Below, in pieces: positions 44,003 through 51,628 of a stretch of 64,000 bases of DNA (positions are counted from its first letter, which is position 1; every line of letters starts with the position of its first letter). Source of the DNA: Pedobacter nototheniae (lineage in GTDB: Bacteria > Bacteroidota > Bacteroidia > Sphingobacteriales > Sphingobacteriaceae); NCBI RefSeq assembly GCF_004335085.1, contig NZ_RQRS01000002.1, forward strand, positions 124,001-188,000, written 5' to 3'. The notes beneath the pieces are model-generated. The model made no database searches. It saw only the letters and a list, made by a program, of their open reading frames with translations, and was not told the DNA's origin. Position numbers and translations under genes: made by a program.

Positions 44003-46450
44003 TTAGTTCTTAACTCTGTTTTTTTCTTCGTTAGCGCCTGATGATTCGTGTTTATTTGGTGTAGAAAAAGCCTTTCCAAAACGATAGCTATAGCTGAGTA
44101 CAACCGTTCTTGAATCTCCTCTATTAGTCCAGTTGGCTTCTGTGTTTGCTAAATTATTAATAACGCCTACAAATACCCGATCTCTAAAAATATCATTTGC
44201 TGAAAGCTTTAAAGTACTTTTAGGTGAGAGTTTTTTCTGCACTGCTGCTCCAAACTCATGTACGGCAGCAACTAAAAACTGTACGTTTGAAAGTTTACTT
44301 TGATAACTAAAGTTGGCTTCAGCATTCCATGTAGGGCTAATTTTTATCTGTAAGTTTGGTGCCGTTCTAAAATAAGTACCGTTGGTAGATAAGAAGCCGG
44401 TATAAAAATCTGTTTTCGATATAATATTACCCAACTCCAGGTATGCATTTAATTTAAGCCATTTGGAAAGATCTATTTCACCATTTACCGATATGTTTTT
44501 TACGGTTGTTTTACCCACATTGGCTGGTCTGCTGTAATAAGTTCCGTTTACAATTTCAATGGTTTCATTTACCTCATCTCGCACCCAACTGTAGCCTAAT
44601 GTGGTGGTAATTTTATTTTTAAATGTGTGCGAGAGCTCTAAACTTTGCGTAAAAGCAGGTTTTAAGAAGGGATTACCAACATAGTAGGTAAATTTATCCA
44701 GTGGAGAAAAAAATGGATTTAAATCTTGATAATAAGGACGATCAATTCTTCTGCCATAATTTAAACCAAGTTGATTGTTGCCCGCGGTATCCAATTTATA
44801 AGAAAAATAAAAAGTAGGGAATAAACTATTGTATGTTCTTCTAAAGCTCGAATCGGGTTTTACGATATTACCTAGCTGATGCCCGTTAGAAATGGTATTT
44901 TCGTACCTCAACCCTACTTGCAGAGAGAATCTTTTCCCTTCTTTACTAAAATTTAAATAGGCGGCATTAATATTTTCCTTGTAAATAAAGTGATTACTTT
45001 TTTCGTAATCGGCGCTTGTTTTGTTATTAGCCGTTATAGAATAATCAGCAATATTATCTGTTTGTGTGTAGGCAGTTTTTACGCCTGCATCCAACTTCCA
45101 GTTGTTTTTTAAAGGGTGAGAATAATCAGCTTTTGCAGTGTAAATATCAATGTTTGAAGGTAAGCTACCTGATAAAATATCTTGAGATTTTAAAGCCATA
45201 TTGGGCAGGTAACTGTAATTATAATACGTTTGATCTGTTTGATTCCGGTAAAGAAGGTAATCTGCATCGATGGTTAATTCTCTACCAGCTTTATCAAATT
45301 TGTGGCGGTAATTTAAGTTTACGCCAGCATTTTGATATAAAATATTATCAATATTTTCTGCTTTAATAATAGAGTCCAGCTGCAAACTAGCGTTAGATAA
45401 ATTACTTGTATTGTTATTTACTTGTTTGGATTTTCGGTTCATTCCCGTAAAAACTACACCCCAGGTTGTTTTATCTGATGCGTAGTAATCTAATCCTGTT
45501 TTAAGGTTTAAAGTATTTCCGTGTCTTCTGAAATAAGAATTTTGGTTGAAGTAATAATCTGGGCTGCCATCTGGCTTTTTATATTTACGGTTTAAATCTA
45601 AATCGGTAAAACTATTATTTAGGTTGTAGCTTAAATTTCCAAACACATTAATTTTATCTTTTCTATAGTTAAAATTAAAACTGTTGTTTGATCTGGTTAG
45701 CTCCCCTTGGTTTAACCCAATATTAATACCTCCATTGAAACCTGCAATCTTAGTTTTTTTAGTTTTAATATTGATAATCCCTGCATTGCCTGCTGCATCA
45801 TATTTTGCAGGTGGGTTAGTCATTAATTCAATTTGATCTAGCGATGATGAAGGCAAGGATTTCAAATAGTTTTCGAGATCATTGCCTGATAAATAGGTTG
45901 GTTTATCATCAATAAATATGGTTACACCGTTTTTTCCTTTTAAGGTAATATTGCCATTTTGATCAACATTTACGCCCGGCGATTTACTTAAAACATCAAG
46001 CGCTGTGCTACCAGCATTGGATATTAAGGCATCTACATTTACAACCGTTCTATCTATCTTACGTTCTACAAAAGCCTTTTGTGCCGTTACATTTACTTCT
46101 TTAAGATTGGTAGATGTGGCAATTATTTTAATATCTGGTAGGTTAATATCAGCATGGTTTGCATCAACAACAAGTATTGCGCTGGTGTAGATTGGTGCAC
46201 CCATAACCGAAATTTTAATTTGATACTTGCCATAAGCAAGCTTAGTAAAGCTAAAAAGACCATCAGTTTCTGTAAATGTTGTTTTAAGTAAAACTGAATC
46301 CTTTAATAACGCTACGGTTGCAAATTCTATATTTTTCTGCTCTCCATCTTTTACGTGTCCGTAAATTTTGGCTTCGGGTTGTTGAGCATGTACAAAAGTT
46401 GAGGCAATACAAAGCCATGCGACTAAAAAAGCCGTTAATTTAAATTTCAT
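44003..46450 (-). CDS. TonB-dependent-receptor-like outer-membrane beta-barrel protein
   Basis: An outer-membrane protein of 815 residues. A signal peptide ends near FVHAQ (residue 23). A carboxypeptidase-regulatory-like domain follows (about 25-105: AKIYGHVKDGEQKNIEFATV), then a plug-like domain (about 125-230: VNVDALISNAGSTALDVLSK, NITLKGKNGVTIFIDDKPTYL). A long barrel ends in VVLSYSYRFGKAF plus an unusual polar tail. The overall plan matches the outer-membrane beta-barrel 3 type common in Bacteroidota rather than SusC. It follows the M56 peptidase gene by 20 bp, so it is probably controlled by the BlaI-like repressor. Confidence 0.87.
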   Translation of the reverse strand: MKFKLTAFLVAWLCIASTFVHAQQPEAKIYGHVKDGEQKNIEFATVALLKDSVLLKTTFTETDGLFSFTKLAYGKYQIKISVMGAPIYTSAILVVDANHADINLPDIKIIATSTNLKEVNVTAQKAFVERKIDRTVVNVDALISNAGSTALDVLSKSPGVNVDQNGNITLKGKNGVTIFIDDKPTYLSGNDLENYLKSLPSSSLDQIELMTNPPAKYDAAGNAGIINIKTKKTKIAGFNGGINIGLNQGELTRSNNSFNFNYRKDKINVFGNLSYNLNNSFTDLDLNRKYKKPDGSPDYYFNQNSYFRRHGNTLNLKTGLDYYASDKTTWGVVFTGMNRKSKQVNNNTSNLSNASLQLDSIIKAENIDNILYQNAGVNLNYRHKFDKAGRELTIDADYLLYRNQTDQTYYNYSYLPNMALKSQDILSGSLPSNIDIYTAKADYSHPLKNNWKLDAGVKTAYTQTDNIADYSITANNKTSADYEKSNHFIYKENINAAYLNFSKEGKRFSLQVGLRYENTISNGHQLGNIVKPDSSFRRTYNSLFPTFYFSYKLDTAGNNQLGLNYGRRIDRPYYQDLNPFFSPLDKFTYYVGNPFLKPAFTQSLELSHTFKNKITTTLGYSWVRDEVNETIEIVNGTYYSRPANVGKTTVKNISVNGEIDLSKWLKLNAYLELGNIISKTDFYTGFLSTNGTYFRTAPNLQIKISPTWNAEANFSYQSKLSNVQFLVAAVHEFGAAVQKKLSPKSTLKLSANDIFRDRVFVGVINNLANTEANWTNRGDSRTVVLSYSYRFGKAFSTPNKHESSGANEEKNRVKN

Positions 46451-46470
46451 AATATGGTTTTATTTCAGTC

Positions 46471-48342
46471 TTAGCGCTTATTTTTAGTATCAACCTCATA
46501 GTTGTACAATAAAGAACGATTATCTTTTTTAAGGTATTTAGATTTATATTTTTTGTGTAAATCTGAGGATTGTTTTACACCATTTACGATTAAATTATCT
46601 TTATTCAACTTATAAGATAGCTTGTTGGTTTGAGTAACGATGCCATCGCTTAACAATTCGCTGTTAATTTCGTCTGTATAATCTTTTCCATCTCCATTAG
46701 TTACCGTAACTGATTTGTAGGTATGCTCGCTAGTTGAGTTTGTTTTGGCCTCACCATTTTTTAAAGTAACTGGTGGCAACGGTGGCGATGGTGGCATAAC
46801 TGCTGTTACAGGAGTTATTGGCGTTGGCGGTGTGGGTGGTGTAGTTGAGTTTCTGGGCATAGGAATGGCGATGGGTGTTGGCGGTGTTGGTGGCACAGGC
46901 AAGCTCTTTCCTTCTTTTGCATATCGCTTGGTATCTTCTACATATTGCGCTGCATCTTTAGCAAATTGCGCTGCATCTCTGGCATATTGTGCTGCATCAG
47001 CCGCGTAACGCTTTTGATCTTCTTCGTACCTTTGTTCATGTTTAGTAGCTTTTGCATCATTTATAGCACGTTGCTTATCTGCCGCTTGTAAAGCTTTATC
47101 ATTTGCCAATATTTGCTCATCCATAGCACGTACTTTATCAGAAATTGCTTTTTCAAGATCCTCTGGGGATTGATTTTTTCCGGCAATGCTTGTTTCTTTG
47201 CTTTTAACGGTTTTATTCTTTTTAGTTGTGTCTTGTACTATTGTGTTTTCAATAGTAGTAATTGCAGTAGAAATGTGTTTTGTAATGATGCTTTTTGCTT
47301 GTCCTGCGTTTTTAAATGCAGCCGTACACAGCACTACAAAAACGAGTGCTACGGTTAAAATTGTCTTTTCCATTTTATTTAGGGTTGATTTGGTATCGAA
47401 TAACATTCTGCTGGCTCTATGCAACAGATTATTTTTTTTGCCGGTAATGGCCATAGCGTAGTTGGGTACACTTTGCTTAAATTCCTGACAAAAGATTAGG
47501 GCTTTAACATAGTTTTTACGATCGTTAACACAGGCAATCGCTAAATCATCACAACAGTGTTCTCTTTCGGTTTTAATTAATTTTGAAACCCATAATACGG
47601 CTGGGTTAAAGAAAAATACGATTTCTATAAAGCTTTGTAGAAAATTTACCAGGTAATCTTTACGTTTAATATGCGCAAGTTCATGAGAGAGTATTGCTTC
47701 TACTTCGGGGCTTGATAAGCCATTTATTAATCCAAGGGGAATTAAAATTAAAGGTTTAAAATGTCCAACAGCCATAGGTACATCCGCCAAGCCTGATTGT
47801 AATAATTTAACAGTTTGATTGATGCCTAATTTCGCGGCAAGTTCTTCTAATTTTTCGTCCCATTTTCGCCCTGCAGCATAAACCTGGTTATTTCTTAAAT
47901 GATGAATGGTATTAACCCCTACCAGTAATTGAATACTTTTTACGCAGATAATTAAAAACCAAATCATTACTATTTGATAGTTATAGGCATTCCAAAGGGA
48001 GCATATTTTATCAAGGTTTATTTGTAGCTCAGCCTTTGTTCCATCAGATATATGCTGGTTTAAGGTATTTGAAACATTGATCGTATTTACATTAACCAGC
48101 GTTTGTGCTGCTACCGATGCTCCTAATTCATTATAAAATATAACGCCAATAGCAATTACAAAAAGTGCCAGGCAAGCTGTTAGTAAATTATAACGGGTTG
48201 TTGCGCTTGCCTTGCGTGTGCTAAATATAACTATACCGCTAACAAATGCCAGGATAACACCAAGCCAAAGCGAGTGAAAAAGTGTGGTACCTAAAGCGTG
48301 AAGCCAGTTTTGAGGTAAAAGATTAAATATTTTAAATTCCAT
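46471..48342 (-). CDS. M56 family (BlaR1/MecR1-like) membrane metallopeptidase
   Basis: A signal-transducing zinc protease that normally relieves repression by cutting a BlaI-type regulator. Membrane helices lie near 20-40, 53-70, 123-145 and 328-345. The zinc motif HELAH is at 220-224, and EHCCDDLA (261-268) supplies further ligands. A classical BlaR1 has a penicillin-binding sensor after the last helix. This protein instead has an alanine/tyrosine heptad-like repeat (438-478), a proline-rich segment (481-524) and a small C-terminal domain, so its signal is probably not a beta-lactam. The repressor gene lies 34 bp upstream. Confidence 0.9.
   Translation of the reverse strand: MEFKIFNLLPQNWLHALGTTLFHSLWLGVILAFVSGIVIFSTRKASATTRYNLLTACLALFVIAIGVIFYNELGASVAAQTLVNVNTINVSNTLNQHISDGTKAELQINLDKICSLWNAYNYQIVMIWFLIICVKSIQLLVGVNTIHHLRNNQVYAAGRKWDEKLEELAAKLGINQTVKLLQSGLADVPMAVGHFKPLILIPLGLINGLSSPEVEAILSHELAHIKRKDYLVNFLQSFIEIVFFFNPAVLWVSKLIKTEREHCCDDLAIACVNDRKNYVKALIFCQEFKQSVPNYAMAITGKKNNLLHRASRMLFDTKSTLNKMEKTILTVALVFVVLCTAAFKNAGQAKSIITKHISTAITTIENTIVQDTTKKNKTVKSKETSIAGKNQSPEDLEKAISDKVRAMDEQILANDKALQAADKQRAINDAKATKHEQRYEEDQKRYAADAAQYARDAAQFAKDAAQYVEDTKRYAKEGKSLPVPPTPPTPIAIPMPRNSTTPPTPPTPITPVTAVMPPSPPLPPVTLKNGEAKTNSTSEHTYKSVTVTNGDGKDYTDEINSELLSDGIVTQTNKLSYKLNKDNLIVNGVKQSSDLHKKYKSKYLKKDNRSLLYNYEVDTKNKR
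46771..47031 (-). repeat. Repetitive Ala/Tyr heptad-like and Pro-rich coding segment of the M56 gene
   Basis: Within the M56 protein, residues 438-478 repeat a seven-residue pattern (RYAADAA, QYARDAA, QFAKDAA, QYVEDTK, RYAKEGK), suggesting an alpha-helical rod. Residues 481-524 are built from PPTPPTP-type units. The DNA shows the matching short repeats. The segment is extracytoplasmic if the last helix is at 328-345. Confidence 0.75.
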
Positions 48343-48376
48343 AATGGTGGTTCTTTAGAATTTTATTTACTGTTTA

Positions 48377-48766
48377 TTAATCCATGCTATCCAATAGCCT
48401 CTTAATCTCTTCTATATCTGATTTTGATGTTTTTTCGTTCCCTAAAAGTTGCATCATTAATTTTGAAGCCGAACCTTTATAAAGGGTATTTACAAAACGA
48501 TCCAGTAATTGATCTTTCGTTTTCTCCTCTGCCTCAACCGGAATGTAGATGTGTTTCATCTGACTTTCATCGCGTTTTAAGATTCCCTTTTCTGCCAAAA
48601 TTTGCATCTGTTTAAGCGTAGAAGTATAGTTAACCTCTCGTTGCTCATTCAATTTATCATTTACAAACCTAACCGTTGAAGGGCCAAATTCCCACAATAC
48701 CTGCAATATTTCTAGCTCGGCTTTAGTAGGTTCAGGGAGGTTATTTTCAGTTTGAGTAACTTTCAT
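48377..48766 (-). CDS. BlaI/MecI/CopY family transcriptional repressor
   Basis: A winged-helix repressor of 129 residues. The N-terminal domain (PTKAELEILQVLWEFGPSTV, then VNYTSTLKQMQILAEKGIL) is followed by a C-terminal dimerisation helix (FVNTLYKGSASKLMMQLLG, IEEIKRLLDSMD). It is the first gene of an operon with the M56 protease and the outer-membrane barrel protein. A perfect dyad 10 bp upstream of its start (48776-48793) is the likely operator, so it should repress its own operon until the protease inactivates it. Confidence 0.93.
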   Translation of the reverse strand: MKVTQTENNLPEPTKAELEILQVLWEFGPSTVRFVNDKLNEQREVNYTSTLKQMQILAEKGILKRDESQMKHIYIPVEAEEKTKDQLLDRFVNTLYKGSASKLMMQLLGNEKTSKSDIEEIKRLLDSMD

Positions 48767-48775
48767 AACCTAAAG

Positions 48776-48793
48776 GTACGATAGTTTTCGTAC
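48776..48793 (-). promoter_or_regulatory. Probable BlaI-type operator dyad
   Basis: GTACGA (48776-48781) and TCGTAC (48788-48793) form a perfect inverted repeat with a 6-bp centre, 10 to 27 bp upstream of the repressor start. BlaI/MecI operators are also dyads containing TAC/GTA half-sites, so position and form both fit autoregulation. A -7-like AATATTTG lies just beyond it on the minus strand. Confidence 0.65.
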
Positions 48794-48828
48794 GATGCAA
48801 ATATTATGTTGTTTTTTTTTATTTTTTT

Positions 48829-48892
48829 TTAACCACGGATAGCCACAAATAAAATAAATTTATCTGTAGCTATCCTTGTTATTTGTGGTTAA
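48829..48892. repeat. Imperfect inverted repeat in intergenic region
   Basis: TTAACCAC (48829-48836) faces GTGGTTAA (48885-48892), and inside it GGATAGC faces GCTATCC, giving a bulged hairpin of about 64 nt. It lies between the BlaI-like gene and the downstream end of the dehydrogenase gene, and could act as terminator for the latter or be a dispersed palindromic repeat. Confidence 0.45.
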
Positions 48893-48968
48893 TAAGTTTT
48901 AGAGCAAAGAAATAACCATAAATAAATACTCTCTAAATGAATCATCTATGGTTAATATTGAGAATAAA

Positions 48969-49826
48969 TTAGTTCTTTTTTAATGCTTTAATTACAGCAA
49001 TAAGATCTTCTTCGCCATAAGTAGCCTCGGCTTGCTGAAATGTATGCAAAGCGGTTTTAGCTAAAGGGGAAGAAAGGCCTTCGTTTTTTGCTAGTTTTAA
49101 ATCTTTAACAATATGCTTTAACGCAAATGCAGCCTTATAATTATCACTTGCAATAGCATCGCCTTTAATTTTCGTAAAAATATTTCCTATGGCTGCATTG
49201 TTAATCAGGTTTAATAAATCTTCGGTTTTAATGCCTTGTTCATTTGCAAATAATACCGTTTCTGCCAAGCCTTGTGTGTAATAGGCCAGCAGTGAGTTAA
49301 TTGCCAACTTGGCGCTATTGCCTGCTCCAGTATCACCAACACGCAGTGCCATTTTTCCTAACTTTTCTAAAATAGGTTTTACTTTTTCAAAGGCTGCCTC
49401 ATTTCCACCAACCATAACCACCAGCTGCCCAGTTTCTGCTTGCTTTACACTTCCAGATACTGGTGCATCTAAATACTCATTTCCGTTTTTCTGACAAGCA
49501 TTTGCCATTTCTTTGGAAATACCTGGTGAAACGGTACTCATATTAACAATAAACTTTCCTGAAGAATTACTTTTTAGAAGTCCGTTTTCTCCGTTAAAAA
49601 TTTCCTCAATAGCGTTATCGTCAGAAACCATTACAAATACTACATCAGTTTTTTCTATTAATGTTGCTGGGGTTGAAGCAACGTTTGTGCCAATATTTTT
49701 TAATGAGGCTTCCTTTTCTTTATTGCGATTATAAACGGTTACGTCGTAATCTGCTTTTAACAATTGCTCGGCCATTGGGATTCCCATATTGCCTAAACCA
49801 ATCCAACCTATTTTAATATTGTTCAT
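48969..49826 (-). CDS. 3-hydroxyisobutyrate dehydrogenase-like / GLYR1-type NAD(P)-dependent oxidoreductase
   Basis: A beta-hydroxyacid dehydrogenase of 285 residues. The N-terminal Rossmann motif is IGWIGLGNMGIPMAEQLLKA (GxGxxG). DAPVSGSVKQAETGQLVVMV is the substrate-binding signature, and GAGNSAKLAINSLL carries the catalytic lysine. The C-terminal helical domain is complete. Such enzymes reduce succinic or glyoxylic semialdehyde or oxidise 3-hydroxyisobutyrate. The GSVKQAETG wording resembles the GLYR/GHBDH subgroup. It is monocistronic and divergent from the DNA repair gene. Confidence 0.88.
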   Translation of the reverse strand: MNNIKIGWIGLGNMGIPMAEQLLKADYDVTVYNRNKEKEASLKNIGTNVASTPATLIEKTDVVFVMVSDDNAIEEIFNGENGLLKSNSSGKFIVNMSTVSPGISKEMANACQKNGNEYLDAPVSGSVKQAETGQLVVMVGGNEAAFEKVKPILEKLGKMALRVGDTGAGNSAKLAINSLLAYYTQGLAETVLFANEQGIKTEDLLNLINNAAIGNIFTKIKGDAIASDNYKAAFALKHIVKDLKLAKNEGLSSPLAKTALHTFQQAEATYGEEDLIAVIKALKKN

Positions 49827-49954
49827 TTTTTATTTATTAGTGGTTTAACAAATTTGGCAAACAAAAAACTGAAATGTGTGGGTTAATCGTAAAAATGCTA
49901 TTGATGGAACAAAATATAATTTAAGGATTAACTTTGTTAGCAGATATTCAAAAT

Positions 49955-51058
49955 ATGAGCAGCCTTCTTAAAAATTTATATTCTCCAGCCTTTTATGAAA
50001 GGTTAAGTAGTGTTTTTGTGGTCACGATTCCTAATTTCAATAAATCCAATTTCTTGAATGCCATTTTCACTGCTGATTTTGAAATAATGGAATTAAAGGA
50101 AAGAATGAAGCATACTTCTAAAGTATTGCATCAGCTTTTACCTGGAAATTATTCGCAAAATGTTGATTTCATAAAAAAAACCATTCAACAGTTGAAAATT
50201 AAAGGTATTGGAGAGGATGGGCTTGCTTACATGTTTTTGCCAGATTATATTGAAACTTATGGCCTTGATGATTTTTCGACTTCTGTGGAAGCGCTTGAGT
50301 TTATTACACAATTTGTTAGCTGCGAATTTGCTGTTCGTCCATTTATCTTAAAGTATGGTGATAATATGATTGCTGAAATGCACAAATGGTCTCAGCATGA
50401 AAATCATAAGGTTCGGAGATTGGCTACAGAGGGCTGCCGACCAAGATTGCCTTGGGCAATGGGAATCCCGGCGTTAAAGAAAGATCCAACTTCGATTCTT
50501 CCGATTCTTGAAAACCTTAAAAATGATCCTTCTGAATGGGTTAGACGAAGTGTGGCAAATAATTTAAATGATATTGCAAAGGATCATCCGGAAAAGGTTT
50601 TGGAAATTGCTCAACGCTGGACGGGTCTTAACAAGGAAACGGATGCAATTATAAAACATGGCTGCCGCACTTTGTTAAAGCAGGGGCATCTAGAAATACT
50701 TAAACACTATGGCCTTTCTGATGAGGGAATTTTATTATCTGATTTTAAAGTATTAACTCCCGAAATTAAAATTGGGGAGAGTTTGGAATTTTCATTTGCT
50801 ATAACCAATACCAACTTAACAGCGCAAAAGGTAAGATTGGAATATGCCATTTATTATAAAAAACAAAGTGGTGAGAATACTAAGAAAGTATATAAAATAT
50901 CTGAAAGAATTTATTCTGCCAATTCTAAGATAGCAATTAACAGAAAGCAAAAATTCATTTTAATTACAACAAGAAGGTTTCATTTGGGCACACATCAAAT
51001 TTCGATGATTATAAATGGCGCAGAAAAAGAAAAGGTAAATTTTGAATTAAGTACTTAA
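49955..51058 (+). CDS. AlkD-like DNA alkylation repair protein with C-terminal beta domain
   Basis: The first 240 or so residues are a HEAT-like alpha-solenoid as in AlkD DNA glycosylases: YSPAFYERLSSVFVVTIPNF, HKVRRLATEGCRPRLPWAMG, then DPSEWVRRSVANNLNDIAKD with its conserved Trp/Arg/Asn residues, and IIKHGCRTLLKQGH. These remove alkylated bases without base flipping in known members. A further 110 residues (SDFKVLTPEIKIGESLEFSF onwards) form an apparent Ig-like beta-sandwich of unknown role. ATG 49955 is preferred; TTG at 49934, preceded by AAGGA, would add seven residues. Confidence 0.85.
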   Translation: MSSLLKNLYSPAFYERLSSVFVVTIPNFNKSNFLNAIFTADFEIMELKERMKHTSKVLHQLLPGNYSQNVDFIKKTIQQLKIKGIGEDGLAYMFLPDYIETYGLDDFSTSVEALEFITQFVSCEFAVRPFILKYGDNMIAEMHKWSQHENHKVRRLATEGCRPRLPWAMGIPALKKDPTSILPILENLKNDPSEWVRRSVANNLNDIAKDHPEKVLEIAQRWTGLNKETDAIIKHGCRTLLKQGHLEILKHYGLSDEGILLSDFKVLTPEIKIGESLEFSFAITNTNLTAQKVRLEYAIYYKKQSGENTKKVYKISERIYSANSKIAINRKQKFILITTRRFHLGTHQISMIINGAEKEKVNFELST

Positions 51059-51511
51059 TTAGATTAAGGTTAGAAGTTCATCTAAGAAAGCTATTTGTTT
51101 TTCGTTAATTAACTTCACGGCATCTTGATAAGTAAACCAACCTGCTTTATCTATTTCTGGAAAGCTTTTCATTTTACCTGAGCGTGGAGGCCATTCTATT
51201 TCAAAAGAATTACTTTTTATGCTATCAGCATCAAGGTTTTGTTCTATAGCCCAGCATAAAACCTTTTTGCCACCCTTTTGAATAATGGGTTTAAGCTCAA
51301 TAAAATCTCCTTTTATAGGGAACGTGGTTTCTTCTTCAAACTCTCTAATTGCCGCTTCCACTGGTTGTTCTCCTTCCATAATTTCGCCCTTAGCAATAGT
51401 CCACCAGCCAGCATCCTTTTTCGCGAAGAATGGTCCACCGGGATGAACCAGAAAAAACTCTATCTCCATATTTACTTTACGAAAAGGTAATAATCCGGCG
51501 CTTTGTTTCAT
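51059..51511 (-). CDS. Nudix hydrolase
   Basis: A 150-residue Nudix protein. The box GEIMEGEQPVEAAIREFEEE (about 42-61) has the catalytic G-x5-E-x7-RE-x2-EE arrangement. The segment AGLLPFRKVNMEIEFFLVHPGGPFFAKKDAGWWTIAKG is of the type seen in diadenosine-polyphosphate or (d)NTP hydrolases. The substrate is not predictable. It converges with the DNA repair gene, whose stop is immediately adjacent (51058/51059). Confidence 0.9.
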   Translation of the reverse strand: MKQSAGLLPFRKVNMEIEFFLVHPGGPFFAKKDAGWWTIAKGEIMEGEQPVEAAIREFEEETTFPIKGDFIELKPIIQKGGKKVLCWAIEQNLDADSIKSNSFEIEWPPRSGKMKSFPEIDKAGWFTYQDAVKLINEKQIAFLDELLTLI

Positions 51512-51536
51512 TGATGCAAGTTAGGTTTTTAAACAT

Positions 51537-51553
51537 AAAAAAACCATGCTGGT
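51537..51553 (-). terminator. Weak candidate terminator after the surface-protein operon
   Basis: On the minus strand a short ACCA-GCA-TGGT hairpin is followed directly by a run of seven T. It is positioned about 75 bp after the stop of the OmpA-family gene (51629), where a terminator is expected. The stem has only four pairs. Confidence 0.3.
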
Positions 51554-51628
51554 ATTGCTTTTCAGATCCTCCCAAATCCTATTCGCAATACGCTATGCAT
51601 GGCTAATGCTTTTGTATAAAACTTTTAC

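Noticed and set aside
46745-47008. Glycine/valine-rich plus-strand frame
   Set aside because: It is the antisense shadow of the proline/alanine repeats of the M56 protease.
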